The position numbers and the translations under genes were made by a program. DNA of 64,000 nucleotides from Pseudoscardovia suis. Lineage in GTDB: Bacteria; Actinomycetota; Actinomycetes; Actinomycetales; Bifidobacteriaceae. Position 1 is the stretch's first letter; every line of letters begins with the position of its first letter. Shown piece by piece: positions 29,797 through 39,106 of this stretch. The notes below the pieces were generated by a model, which searched no databases, was not told where the DNA came from, and was given only the letters and a program-made list of their open reading frames with translations. The stretch covers positions 434,001-498,000 of the forward strand of contig NZ_PGFC01000001.1 of the NCBI RefSeq assembly GCF_002797875.1, in the 5' to 3' direction.

Positions 29797-30735
29797 ATGA
29801 CTCTCGATGAGTTCGTGAATGTTTTTTGCACCCCCGAGTGCATCGAACAATGCCGGGACGCCATGGCGGGCGCCAGCCCCGAACGGCATGAGTGGCACGA
29901 GGGCATGCCGAGTCTGTCCGCGCTGAGGTTCCATCGGCTGTGCGAAGAGATCACTGTGGGGGACGATGCGGAGTCGAAGCGCCGCACGTGGTCGGCATAT
30001 GTGCGTCGGCGCATGCGCGAAGGCGATCGGCATGCGCTTGACCTTGAGGTGTTGTATCGCTGCGATGATCTGGGACGCTCGTTTCCATTCAACGACCCCA
30101 TCGATTCCGTGGGAGCGATGAACGACCTATGGGAGCTGTGCCGTGGGGCGGGGGCGTCCGCCAGGGCGCATGCATGCGTGACCCTGGCCGGGCTCATCGA
30201 CAATGTGCCGCAGGATTACCGCGATTTGCTCGAGTGCCCCGGCGTCGTGGTGTTGCTATGCAAGGGGTCGGACTTGCATGACGCACGGGCATCGTTCGAG
30301 TTGGGCAGGTTGTTTGCCAGCGGCACCCATCTGAGCCCCAACGCACGTCAGGCGCATCGGTATTTCGAACGTGCCGCGCGCGAAGGCATGGCACATGCCT
30401 GGATGTATGTGGCGATGGACTACTGCAATGGCTTCGGCGTCGAGGTCGATCCCGACAAGATGATTGATGCCTTCATGGAAGGGGAGATGCACGGCGATTA
30501 CACATCGTGCATGATGCTTGGCCATCTGTTCAGCCGCGGCTGCCCTGGTTCCCGGCTCGCCGGGCAGCCAGACATGGAGCAGGCGCACGAGTTCTACGCC
30601 GAGGCGCTGTCGCTCGAGCAAATGCACGAGGGTTGCGATCGACTCAGTGGTGATCGACTTGGTGACAATCTGCTCACCGAAGCGTACGTAAACGCTGCGT
30701 TCACCGAGATTGTGTCGACAGAATTCCTTGAATGA
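29797..30735 (+). CDS. SOS-box-associated Sel1-repeat protein
   Basis: 312 residues from ATG 29797 (AAGGCGGTGA upstream; the frame is open from 29698 without a better start). The N-terminal 160 residues have no recognised domain and are Cys/Arg-rich (FCTPECIEQC). The C-terminal half has Sel1 repeats (ARASFELGRLFASG, ARQAHRYFERAAREGMAHAW, TSCMMLGHLFSRG, QAHEFYAEALS). No signal peptide or membrane segment is seen. Its only known control element is the perfect LexA box upstream, so expression after DNA damage is expected. It resembles the preceding gene in domain type but not closely in sequence. Confidence 0.75.
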   Translation: MTLDEFVNVFCTPECIEQCRDAMAGASPERHEWHEGMPSLSALRFHRLCEEITVGDDAESKRRTWSAYVRRRMREGDRHALDLEVLYRCDDLGRSFPFNDPIDSVGAMNDLWELCRGAGASARAHACVTLAGLIDNVPQDYRDLLECPGVVVLLCKGSDLHDARASFELGRLFASGTHLSPNARQAHRYFERAAREGMAHAWMYVAMDYCNGFGVEVDPDKMIDAFMEGEMHGDYTSCMMLGHLFSRGCPGSRLAGQPDMEQAHEFYAEALSLEQMHEGCDRLSGDRLGDNLLTEAYVNAAFTEIVSTEFLE

Positions 30736-31364
30736 GCTTACGGCAAGGTGGCTCGAATGAGAGTTTCGGCGGTGATGCGAATGATCTGACGGCGAGTGCC
30801 GTTAGGTGCCTTCATGTGATGAAGTTCCCGATATGTGACCGCGACACGCCGATATTTCATATATCGTAAATCAATTGCGAAACGGGATTGTCTTGATTTG
30901 CAATATACTCATCGTCAAACAGTTTCACCTTAAAACAATATGCGGATGCGTGTAGCACGATTTGTGTAACGGTGTTAATCCATACATATATCCGCGTGTT
31001 GCAGCGCAAGGCGTCCTAGATATGGAGTTTTTCGGCCTGCCTGGAGAGTGGAGGACCACATCTGCTGGGAAGACCACCCTTGCACGAGCGCAAATACGTT
31101 GCGTTGTAAAACAAACTCAGAGCGTTGGTGAAGGTTTCCTTGAGGCTCCATGAATGTTGTCACTCGTTCCTATTCGGGTTTACAGTGTCCCATTGTGCCT
31201 AAAGCATGACGCTTCGAGCAGCCTTGTTCGAAGCCTTCTTTTTTGCAAGGCCGCGCACCGCGTCGCGCTCATGCAGCGCGAACGCTTTCGCCACCTTGCC
31301 CCGAGGCACGCGGGCGCGCACGCCCGCCGTCTGAAGAATGACACTGTCTGAAAGGCATGACGTG
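30736..31364 (+). other. Long leader region upstream of kup
   Basis: About 630 bp without a supported gene; a 63-codon ORF at 30962-31153 has no family features. A -10-like TATACT is at 30904-30909. ATGGAG (31022-31027) and CTCCAT (31146-31151) could close a roughly 130-nt domain holding smaller stems, and an intrinsic terminator lies at 31211-31244, about 120 nt before kup. This arrangement suggests an attenuated leader RNA, but I do not recognise a known riboswitch class; the ydaO (c-di-AMP) consensus does not fit. Confidence 0.4.
31211..31244 (+). terminator. Intrinsic terminator in kup leader
   Basis: GCTTCGA (31211-31217) pairs with TCGAAGC (31228-31234), 10-nt loop, followed by CTTCTTTTTT. 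It lies upstream of kup with no gene ending nearby, so it may act as an attenuator or end a small RNA. Confidence 0.65.
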
Positions 31365-33689
31365 ATGAAGGACGAAGAACGCACGACCGGTAGCAGATTC
31401 GCCGGCAGTAACAAAAGCACCAACGGCCAACGCAATCGCCAGGTGCGCCGCCGTGAGACCGCGGCTCATGACCAGAAGTTGCAGCAGACCATGATTCGGG
31501 AGCCAAAGCAGCCCCAGCCGACCGTGGAAGACACGCAGCGCATCCTCAAGGCCGCCGAATACACGAAGGTCCCCAAGCTTACGCACAATGTTCTGACCAA
31601 AGAAGAACGCAAGACTCTTATCAAAGAAAGCGCCAAGGAACAAGCCGCCACGCAGCGTCTGGACGACGCGGCGGGCAAGGGCCCGATCGGCAGGTGGTGG
31701 AGCCGCGTGCAAGCCGGCCCCGACCGTGTGTCGCTTCCGCTGTGCATCGTGGCGCTCGGCGTCGTCTACGGCGATATCGGCACATCGCCCCTCTACACGG
31801 CGCAGACATTCCTCGCCGGCCAAGGAGGCTTGGCGAACGCCGACCGTGACGCGGTGCTGGGCATGCTCTCGCTCGTGTTCTGGTCAATAACCCTCATCAC
31901 GACCGTCAAGTACGTGCTCATCGCCATGCGCATCGACAACAACGGCGAAGGCGGCATCTTCGCCCTGTATTCGCTCATCCGCAAATACGGCGCCTGGCTC
32001 GCCATCCCCGCGATGATCGGCGGCGCGGCGTTCATGGCGGACTCTGTGCTCACGCCCGCCGTCTCCATCAGCTCCGCAGTCGAAGGCTTGCACACGCTGC
32101 CCGTGTTCGAAGGTGTCTTCGACAAGAACCCCGACCTGACGCTCATGATCACGGTCGTCATCATCGTCGTGCTGTTCTCCTTGCAATCGCGTGGCACCGA
32201 GAGCATTGGCAAGGTGTTCGGCTCCGTCGTGCTCGTCTGGTTCAGCTTCTTGGCGATCGTGGGCGTGATGAATCTCAGCCAGGACTGGACGGTGTTCGCC
32301 GCCCTCAACCCGGTGTATGGCATCCGCTTCCTGTTCAGCCCGCACAACGCGGCCGGCATCGCCCTCATGGGCACCGTGTTCCTTTCGACCACCGGCGCCG
32401 AGGCCCTCTACTCCGACATGGGGCATGTGGGACGCGGCAACATCTACGCCACGTGGCCGTTCATCAAGGTCGCGCTCGTGCTGTGCTACTTCGGCCAAGG
32501 CGCGTGGATGCTGCACAACCAGAACAATCCCGTATTCGACGGCATGGCGAACATCAACCCGTTCTTCCAGATGATGCCCACCGGACTGCGCTATGTCGCG
32601 GTCGTGCTCTCCGTCGCCGCTGGCGTCATCGCATCCCAGGCGCTCATCACCGGCGCGTTCACGATGGTGTCGGAGGCAACGCGCCTCAACTGGATGCCGC
32701 ACCTTCAGGTGCAATACCCCTCGCGCACTCGCGGCCAGCTCTACATTCCGATGGTCAACCGTGTGCTTTGCGTGGCGACACTGCTCGTGCTCGCGCTGTT
32801 CCGCGATTCGGCGCACATCTCCGCGGCCTACGGCCTGGCGCTCACCGTCACCATGATCACCACCACGATTCTGCTTGCCGTCTACATCTGGCACAACCGC
32901 AACAAAGTGGGCGCTATCGTGTTCCTCGTGCTGTTCCTTGCGCTGCAGACGATGTTCTTCATCGCCTCGATGGCCAAGTTCCTGCATGGCGGCTGGTTCA
33001 CGATGCTGCTCACGTGCGCGATTCTGCTCATCATGGTCGCGTGGAACGAAGGCACCGCGCTGGAACGCGAGCAGAGGCGCCACATGAAGTCCGAGGATTG
33101 CCTGCCGGTGCTCAAGCAGCTGCATGATGACGACACTGTGCCGATTTTCGCCGACAACCTCGTCTACCTCACGTCGGATTCCGACATGAAGCGCATCGAC
33201 ACCGACATCTTCTTCTCCATTTTCGCCGACCATCCCAAGCGTGCCCGCGCATGGTGGGCGGTGTCGGTCGAGACGTCGGACGAGCCGTTCACCCGTGAGT
33301 ATTCGGTCGAGGACTTCGGCACGAACTTCATCTACCGTGTGCGCATCCGCCTGGGGTTCAAGGTGTCGCAGTCCATCCCGCCGTACATCCACCAGATTAT
33401 GGATGACCTTGCGGCTTCAGGCGAACTGCCGCAGCAGGTCACGAGGTACCCCAAGCTCGACGCCGACCCCAACATTGGTCCGATCCGCTACGTGCTCATT
33501 CACAAGGCGCTCATGCCTGAATCGAAGGTGACGAGCCAGCAGGCTTTGGCGCTTCGCCTGAAATACGCGATCCGCCATGCCGCGGGCTCGCCCGCCAAGT
33601 GGTTCGGCCTGGCGCCTTACAACCCGCTGACCGAGGTGCAGCCGCTGTTCCTCGCCACCACGAAGCAGCCGCGCCTGCGTCGCGTGTGA
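31365..33689 (+). CDS. kup: KUP-family potassium uptake protein
   Basis: 774-residue K+:H+ symporter. A charged cytosolic N-terminal extension of about 115 residues (Lys/Arg/Gln-rich) precedes the family signature GVVYGDIGTSPLY near residue 127; about 12 membrane segments follow to roughly residue 565, then a cytosolic C-terminal domain. Start at 31365 rather than 31338 because AAAGG is correctly spaced (9 nt). The stop codon is inside a 24-25 bp tandem duplication. It is transcribed alone. Confidence 0.94.
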   Translation: MKDEERTTGSRFAGSNKSTNGQRNRQVRRRETAAHDQKLQQTMIREPKQPQPTVEDTQRILKAAEYTKVPKLTHNVLTKEERKTLIKESAKEQAATQRLDDAAGKGPIGRWWSRVQAGPDRVSLPLCIVALGVVYGDIGTSPLYTAQTFLAGQGGLANADRDAVLGMLSLVFWSITLITTVKYVLIAMRIDNNGEGGIFALYSLIRKYGAWLAIPAMIGGAAFMADSVLTPAVSISSAVEGLHTLPVFEGVFDKNPDLTLMITVVIIVVLFSLQSRGTESIGKVFGSVVLVWFSFLAIVGVMNLSQDWTVFAALNPVYGIRFLFSPHNAAGIALMGTVFLSTTGAEALYSDMGHVGRGNIYATWPFIKVALVLCYFGQGAWMLHNQNNPVFDGMANINPFFQMMPTGLRYVAVVLSVAAGVIASQALITGAFTMVSEATRLNWMPHLQVQYPSRTRGQLYIPMVNRVLCVATLLVLALFRDSAHISAAYGLALTVTMITTTILLAVYIWHNRNKVGAIVFLVLFLALQTMFFIASMAKFLHGGWFTMLLTCAILLIMVAWNEGTALEREQRRHMKSEDCLPVLKQLHDDDTVPIFADNLVYLTSDSDMKRIDTDIFFSIFADHPKRARAWWAVSVETSDEPFTREYSVEDFGTNFIYRVRIRLGFKVSQSIPPYIHQIMDDLAASGELPQQVTRYPKLDADPNIGPIRYVLIHKALMPESKVTSQQALALRLKYAIRHAAGSPAKWFGLAPYNPLTEVQPLFLATTKQPRLRRV

Positions 33690-33738
33690 AGGGTCCGCGT
33701 GCTGCGCGTGTGAAGGGATCCGCGTGCTGCGCGTGAAC
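33681..33738 (+). repeat. Tandem duplication spanning the kup stop codon
   Basis: CGCGTGTGAAGGG (33681-33693, containing the stop TGA) recurs at 33705-33717 and, in part, at 33730 as CGCGTGAAC; the period is 24-25 bp. Confidence 0.8.
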
Positions 33739-33786
33739 TTCCTTCCTGTGCACCCGCTGATTCCCCGTGCTCTTGTGCAGGGAATC

Positions 33787-33815
33787 GGTGGGTGCTTTTC
33801 TTTTAAGCGCCCACC
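33787..33815 (+). terminator. Hairpin after kup
   Basis: GGTGGGTGCTT (33787-33797) pairs with AAGCGCCCACC (33805-33815), one G-T pair, loop TTCTTTT. The T-run is in the loop rather than after the stem, so termination is uncertain. It directly precedes hairpin array 2. Confidence 0.5.
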
Positions 33816-35345
33816 CATCCCGTGGGTGCACAGTATTGCACCCAAGGAGGGGATTAGGCGAACCTTACCCAGCTCCAGCCTCGGCATCCCTCACCCAGGG
33901 CGCACAGCATTGCACCTTGGGCGGCGATTAGATCGGCTTTGGCGGTCTGCGACCCCGGTATAGATGGCCGCGGGTGCACAGCCCTGCACCTTCGGCAAGG
34001 ATCAGATACTTCTGTCGCCACCCGGGAAAGGATAACCTCCGCTGAAGGTGCACAGTACTGTATCTTGAGCGTGTGTTGGGCAAGCTTCATCCGCTTTCTG
34101 CACTGTTACTCCCCGCCGAGGGTACACGATCTTGCACCTTCGATAGGGATTAGTCGCATCTTGCCCAGCTCCAGCCCGGGTACTGCTTGTCGAGGGTGCA
34201 TAATCTTTCACCTTCGGCGGCGATTAGATGGGCTTTAGCTGTCTGCGACCCCGGTATTGCTTGTCGAAGGTGCACACTACTGCGCCCTCGGTGTGGATTG
34301 GGCAAGAATTGCCTGCACTAGGCTTAGCATCCTGCCCCGAGGGTGCATAGGATTGCGCCTTGGGCGGGGTTGGGCACTGAATAGAGGCCTCAGCGCCACT
34401 TGAGAGAAGGCAACCCGATCCGTGGGTGCGTGATTCTGTGCCTTCGGCGGGGGATTGGCGAGTTCTGCTCGTCCTCGGTTGTGGCGTCACTTGCTGAGAG
34501 TGCACAGGCCTGTGCCTTGGGTACTAGTTAAGTATTGTGATAGCTCTGGGGGAGGGGGACTGTCTCCGAGGGCGTGTAGATGTGTGCCCTCGGCGGGGGT
34601 TAGATGTTCTGGGATGATTCTGGGGAAGTATAACCCACACCGAGGGCGCATGATTCTGCGCCTTGGGCGGGGATTGGGCAGGTTTTCCTGTCCTCGGTCT
34701 CGGTGTTTCATCCCGAGGGTGCATAACCTTGCGCCCTCGGCGTGGGTTAAGCGCTTGGGGATGGCTCTGGGAAGGGGGAATCGATCAGGAGGGTGCACGG
34801 CTTTGCACCCTCGGCGAGAATTAGACACCCTTGCCGCCTTCTTGGAAAGAGTAACCCGTCTTGAGGGTGCATAACTTTGTACCCTCGGCGTATGCTGAGC
34901 AGGCTTGCCCTTGCCGTGCCATGATATTACGCTTCGAGGGCGCACAGGATTGCGCCTTGGGCGGGGATTGGGCAGTTTTTCCCTGTCCGCGGCCGTGGTA
35001 TTGCGTGCTGAGGGTGCACGGATGTGTGCCTTCGGTGAAGGTCAGGTGCTTTGGTGCGGCTCTGGGGAAGGGTGACTGGGCCCGAGGGTGCATAGGACTG
35101 CACCTTGGGCGCGGGTTGGGTGCTTGGGGATGGTACTGGGGAAGTGTAACCCGCGCCGAAGGTGCATGATTCTGCGCCTTGGGCGGGGATTGGGCAGGTT
35201 TTGCCTGTCCGCGGCCGTGGTATTGCTGCCGAGGGTGCACAGATGTGTGCCTTCGGTGAAGGTTAGGTGCTTTGGCGCGGCTCTGGGGAAGGGTGACTGG
35301 GCCCGAGTGTGCACAGGACTGCACCTTGGGTGCGGGTTGGGCAGA
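33816..35345 (+). repeat. Hairpin tandem array 2 (about 21 units, ~74 bp period)
   Basis: Twenty-one degenerate units fill the 1.5 kb between kup and the exonuclease gene. Arms are like GAGGGTGCA and TGCGCCTTGGGC with loops such as CAGGAT or TGATTC, and most steps are 73-75 bp (one is longer, near 34350-34420). The spacers differ from array 1: one type contains GGGCGGGGATTGGGCAGG, another GGCTCTGGGGAAGGGTGACT. Units at about 34934-35150 and 35155-35340 repeat the same series of three spacer types, showing a three-unit (about 222 bp) higher-order duplication. The last unit ends about 30 bp from the stop codon of the exonuclease gene. Confidence 0.9.
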
Positions 35346-35374
35346 CGACAGCGCCCAGCAGGGGCGCGCGGAGC

Positions 35375-36499
35375 CTAGGCAGCTGCCGCGGGATTCTCGG
35401 CGGGCATCTGGAGGCGCAAGTGGAACACGCCGTTGGCGCGGTCGTTCTTGGAATCCGGGATGTGCGCCACCATCACGGCGCCCTCCGGCGGGACCTGCCC
35501 GCGATGCCGCTCCTCCTGAAGCGCCGGGATGTGACCGATCTCCACGCCGTCAAGCGCGACACACAGCGTCGGATGCCCCGCATTCTTGCCGGACTCGATG
35601 GTGCCATGGCTCACCGTCACCCACAGCCACGCATCGTAGCCATAGCGCGACAGCACATCCCGGTGCGCGGTGTCGCCCGAGACGGTGACGCCAGATTCGA
35701 AGTCGTCGAGCACCACGCCTTCCGGCTTGGCGTTCACCGGAGTGGTGTCCCGGTTGCTCAGGTACGAGCTGCGCATGAACCCGCTGGCGTGCCGACGCTT
35801 CACCGCAGCATTGCGCCGCCGCGATTCGGCGATTTCGTCATCGTCGAGCAGCTTGGGCTGCTTCATCTGGCTCAGCAGCTGCAAGCATTGCCATGTCTGG
35901 CGCGCATCGGATACAGCCCTGTGAGTCTCGACCTCGTCGATGCCCAGCAGGCGCATCACTTCCTGCAGAGAGTGCGATGGCGCGTTCGGAAACATGCGGC
36001 GCGATATGCGCAGAGTGTCCATGTATCCGTTGGTGACCTCGCGGCATCCCAGCGCCGCGCCTTCGATGTTGAGCATCTTGATGTCGAACGAGACGTTATG
36101 CCCGATGAGCACCAGCGGGCGGATGGCGGTCAGGAACTGCGGGATCACGAATCCCGCGTCCGGCTGGCCGTCGAGGTCGGATTGCGTGATGCCCGTCAGC
36201 GCCGTGATGCCTGCGGAAAGCTCGACGTGGGGTTGGATCAGCTGGTCGTATTCGTAGATGGGCTCGTCGCCGCTGATGAGAAGCGCGCCGATCTCGATGA
36301 TGTGGGCGTCAGCGCCCATGCCCGTCGTCTCCGTGTCGAACACAATGGCATCGGAATTGCCCGCTGCCGCGACGAAGGACCACAGCTGCTCCACCGGATT
36401 GACGGAAGGCTCAGCGTCCGGCGCCGCATGGCGCGCATGGCTCTGATGGCTGCCATAGCTCCCATAGAGAGGCGGCATCTGCAAATCCGTCATTCTCAT
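35375..36499 (-). CDS. DnaQ-like DEDDh 3'-5' exonuclease
   Basis: 374 residues from ATG 36499 (AAGGG upstream; ATG 36493 is also possible; the longer frame to 36661 lacks support). The exonuclease domain has all three motifs: VFDTETTGMG (Exo I), GHNVSFDIKML (Exo II) and HRAVSDARQTW (Exo III, His and Asp). This matches the epsilon-subunit/RNase T-type family that acts in proofreading or repair. About 40 linker residues precede it, and a C-terminal domain of about 150 residues follows that I cannot assign. It is monocistronic, next to array 2. Confidence 0.88.
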   Translation of the reverse strand: MRMTDLQMPPLYGSYGSHQSHARHAAPDAEPSVNPVEQLWSFVAAAGNSDAIVFDTETTGMGADAHIIEIGALLISGDEPIYEYDQLIQPHVELSAGITALTGITQSDLDGQPDAGFVIPQFLTAIRPLVLIGHNVSFDIKMLNIEGAALGCREVTNGYMDTLRISRRMFPNAPSHSLQEVMRLLGIDEVETHRAVSDARQTWQCLQLLSQMKQPKLLDDDEIAESRRRNAAVKRRHASGFMRSSYLSNRDTTPVNAKPEGVVLDDFESGVTVSGDTAHRDVLSRYGYDAWLWVTVSHGTIESGKNAGHPTLCVALDGVEIGHIPALQEERHRGQVPPEGAVMVAHIPDSKNDRANGVFHLRLQMPAENPAAAA

Positions 36500-36936
36500 C
36501 CCATCCCTTCGTGTTGCGATCTGCGGCGGTCTCGTGCAGCGGGTGGTTGGTGGCTGTAAATTGCACAAGGCACCCAGGCGACAGCAGAGTGAAATATGAA
36601 TCGCCATACAAAACGAATTCTGTATGTCCGCCAATCCGGTTGCATAAAAGCGTATAAACAATGCCCTAAAGCAAATGCAATACGGATACTACCCATCAAT
36701 CCGAAGGCATAAGATATCTTCAGCCACGGCTGAAAGGATCGTCCCGAGCACGTGACCTATTTAACTAATCCTGCACAATAAGCCCGAGATTTCCTGCACG
36801 CCCTTTCTCGCGAAAACTTCGTTGGTTGACTGAACTTGATCTTATGGTGAGCTCCATGCGGAACGGGTTATGCCATCCAGACAACAGTTCAACGCAACTG
36901 TCAGCATGATGGTTCAATGTACTCGTTAAACGTGGG

Positions 36937-37155
36937 GTGCACGGGCTATACATTTTCGCTGTAGATAAAGAGCTTCGCGAAAAGCTGCTTGAAGTGTATC
37001 GCGATTATTGCACGAGGAAAAAGATCAAGGACGAAGAAAATCGCAAAGAATGGTCCGAACGGGTGGATGCGTTCAATAGCTATTTAGATACATTGCTCAA
37101 TAGCGATGAGTCAGAAGACCAAGAAGATACGGAAATCAGTCTATCCACGATCTGA
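36937..37155 (+). CDS. Small acidic protein, unknown
   Basis: 72 residues from GTG 36937 with only a weak GGGG upstream, so the true start is uncertain. The sequence is helical and highly charged (KELREKLLEVYRDY, EENRKEWSERVDAF) with an acidic tail (DESEDQEDTE), like a genuine protein rather than a chance frame. GC is lower than in the housekeeping genes nearby. The perfect terminator just downstream supports a transcript here. It could be a fragment of a longer lost gene. Confidence 0.4.
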   Translation: MHGLYIFAVDKELREKLLEVYRDYCTRKKIKDEENRKEWSERVDAFNSYLDTLLNSDESEDQEDTEISLSTI

Positions 37156-37173
37156 CAGTAGATAGAAGCGCAT

Positions 37174-37211
37174 AAGGCGTGCCTGTAATCGGATTACAGG
37201 CACGCCTTTTC
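37174..37211. terminator. Terminator after small acidic ORF
   Basis: Perfect 16-bp stem, AAGGCGTGCCTGTAAT (37174-37189) with ATTACAGGCACGCCTT (37193-37208), 3-nt loop, T-run after it on the plus strand. Confidence 0.9.
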
Positions 37212-37365
37212 AGTCTGCCCTTCGGCAACCATAAGCCGTGTCTATAACACATCATTTGATGATTCTGTAATCAGAGGATTTAATGACGGTCCTGAAATGA
37301 CCTCAATAGCGGCAAGGCGTTTCTCCATAGCTACCTAGGTACATTTTTCAAATGTCTCCCGAGAG

Positions 37366-37400
37366 TTGACTCGCACTTGCGACATTTCCGTATTGCGGAA
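37366..37400 (+). promoter_or_regulatory. Putative promoter and operator of amino-acid ABC operon
   Basis: TTGACT at 37366-37371 is a good -35 box; 17 nt on lies GTATTG. The near-palindrome TTCCGTATTGCGGAA (37386-37400) covers that -10 position and could be a repressor site. A 10-bp palindrome, TACCTAGGTA, lies further upstream at about 37332. Confidence 0.45.
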
Positions 37401-37467
37401 CCGCTGGTTCTAATTCATGCCCATCGTGGAGCTATGCAGAAAACATCAAAGAAGGATTGATAAAAAT

Positions 37468-38328
37468 ATGAGCCTCTCCCGTAAGATCATATCTGCTGCA
37501 GTATCAGCTGTTTTTGTAGGTGCCGGTGCATTCGGTCTTGCCGGCTGCAGCAAGGTCTCGGATTCCCAGTCCGCTTCGTCCTCGAACGGAGGAGTGACCA
37601 CAATTAATTTTGTGCTTGAGAGCAACGATAAGCCGTATGCCTATGCTGATGAAAATGGAAATCCGGCAGGTTTCGACCTCGATGTACTGAAAGCCATCGA
37701 TGACAAGCTGGACAACTACTCCTTCAAGTACCAAGTGCAAGATTATGACACGGCTCTTGTCGGTATCAAGCAAGGAAAGTATGACGCCCTTATCGGAGCA
37801 TTCTTCGAGACCCCTGCTCGTGCAGAAGAGTATCAACTTTCTACGCCGTATAACTATTATTTCATGAATCTTATCGTTCCCGAGAACAGCTCGATCAATT
37901 CACTCGAAGACCTCAATGGGAAGTCTGTTGCTCCTATTGTTCCTACTGATGGACGTTATGTGGCTATTGAAAACTGGTTGCAGCGGCATCCTGATGTAAA
38001 GATTGATGTCCCTACTGTCTCCAATCAGGAAACTTTCCAGAACATGATTAATGAGGTGCACGACGGAACTTATGATGCCGTGTATCTCTCCAAGGAGCAG
38101 TATGACGGTGTCAAGGATGCGCTCGGCTACTCCATGAAAGTCACTGATGTCGTTGACGGCGCTGGGACGGTCATCCTTTATAACAAGGACAACGGTACTG
38201 ATTTGAAGAATGATGTCGACACACAGATTAGCGCATTGATCAATGACGGCACGTTCTCGGATTTGAGCAACAAGTGGTTCGGCCAAGATAATTATGCAAT
38301 CGCAAAGAATCTGGGCCTGCTTTCTTAA
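37468..38328 (+). CDS. Polar amino-acid ABC transporter substrate-binding lipoprotein
   Basis: 286 residues from ATG 37468 (AGAAGGA upstream; the frame is open to 37417). The signal peptide ends in lipobox LAGC with lipid-bearing Cys27, so the protein is anchored outside the membrane. The family-3 solute-binding fold follows (NDKPYAYADENGNPAGFDLDV, then DALIGAFFETPARAEEYQLS). The ligand cannot be read directly; the ATC-hydrolase-family gene in the operon hints at cysteine-related compounds. Less GC rich than the core genes. Confidence 0.9.
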   Translation: MSLSRKIISAAVSAVFVGAGAFGLAGCSKVSDSQSASSSNGGVTTINFVLESNDKPYAYADENGNPAGFDLDVLKAIDDKLDNYSFKYQVQDYDTALVGIKQGKYDALIGAFFETPARAEEYQLSTPYNYYFMNLIVPENSSINSLEDLNGKSVAPIVPTDGRYVAIENWLQRHPDVKIDVPTVSNQETFQNMINEVHDGTYDAVYLSKEQYDGVKDALGYSMKVTDVVDGAGTVILYNKDNGTDLKNDVDTQISALINDGTFSDLSNKWFGQDNYAIAKNLGLLS

Positions 38329-38340
38329 TCACTGTTGCCA

Positions 38341-38385
38341 GTCTTGGTGTAAGCAAGACGATGATTGTCTGCTTACACCAAGACT
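38341..38385 (+). other. Intra-operon hairpin between binding protein and permease
   Basis: An 18-bp stem with one bulged A (38341-38359 with 38367-38385) and a 7-nt loop, followed by TAAAAC rather than a T-run. Such hairpins typically protect the binding-protein mRNA or reduce read-through into the permease genes. Confidence 0.65.
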
Positions 38386-38407
38386 AAAACCTTGACCGGA
38401 GGTGGCC

Positions 38408-39106
38408 ATGGAATCGCCAATGCAAATAGTGTCGAAGGTCTTGCCTGGCATCATTGCGCATATTCCACAGACATTGTTGTACTGGTTTCTTCCCTCAGTA
38501 TTGGCGCTGTTCTTCGGAGCGTTGCTGTGCTGGGCTAGAGTGTCCAATCGACATAGGCCTTTGTACTGGATTTGCACAGTTGTCATCTCCTTCTTCCGAG
38601 GGACTCCTGGAATTGTCCAGATTTACATCGTGTTTTTCGGACTTCCCAAACTCATTTGGGCGATTGGATATGATGTCAGCGACTGGACGGCAGGCGTATA
38701 TTTTGTCATTGCAACCACGCTTAATTTGTCCTGCTTCATGGCCGAAACTCTCAGGGGTGGATATCTGGCATTAGATCGAGGTCAGGTAGAAGCTGGTTTG
38801 AGCATAGGTTTCTCGCGCGTTCAGAATTTTGTGCATGTAATCGCTCCCCAGACTCTTAAAGTCGCCTTGTTGAATATCAAGAATCTGGAAATTGATGTGC
38901 TCAAAGACACATCCGTGGCATACACAATTGGGGCGGTTGAAATAATGGGGTATGCGAACCGAATGATCTCTCTACGGTCTGGATTGGGACAACTGTGGAT
39001 TCTCGGAACAGCTGCAGTCATCTATTTCATAATGTGCACGGTACTTGAAGTTGCGTTTAATCTTGCGACGCGCCGCATCTCGCGCTTCGAGGGGGTGTCA
39101 AGATGA
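38408..39106 (+). CDS. Amino-acid ABC transporter permease 1
   Basis: 232-residue inner-membrane subunit of the HisMQ type with about five hydrophobic segments. The EAA loop is recognisable around EAGLSIGFSRVQNFVHVIAPQ. ATG 38408 follows GGAGG (in-frame GTG 38402 is less likely). It ends in a 4-bp ATGA overlap with the second permease, as expected for a heterodimeric pair. Confidence 0.9.
   Translation: MESPMQIVSKVLPGIIAHIPQTLLYWFLPSVLALFFGALLCWARVSNRHRPLYWICTVVISFFRGTPGIVQIYIVFFGLPKLIWAIGYDVSDWTAGVYFVIATTLNLSCFMAETLRGGYLALDRGQVEAGLSIGFSRVQNFVHVIAPQTLKVALLNIKNLEIDVLKDTSVAYTIGAVEIMGYANRMISLRSGLGQLWILGTAAVIYFIMCTVLEVAFNLATRRISRFEGVSR

Noticed and set aside
30962..31153. 63-codon ORF in the kup leader
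   Set aside because: No ribosome site and no family similarity; the reverse strand is open over the same stretch.
31000..31250. ydaO (c-di-AMP) riboswitch upstream of kup
   Set aside because: It would fit the biology, but the characteristic conserved segments of that class are not present.
34455..35324. ORFs on both strands within array 2
   Set aside because: Same argument as array 1; start codons fall inside hairpin arms.
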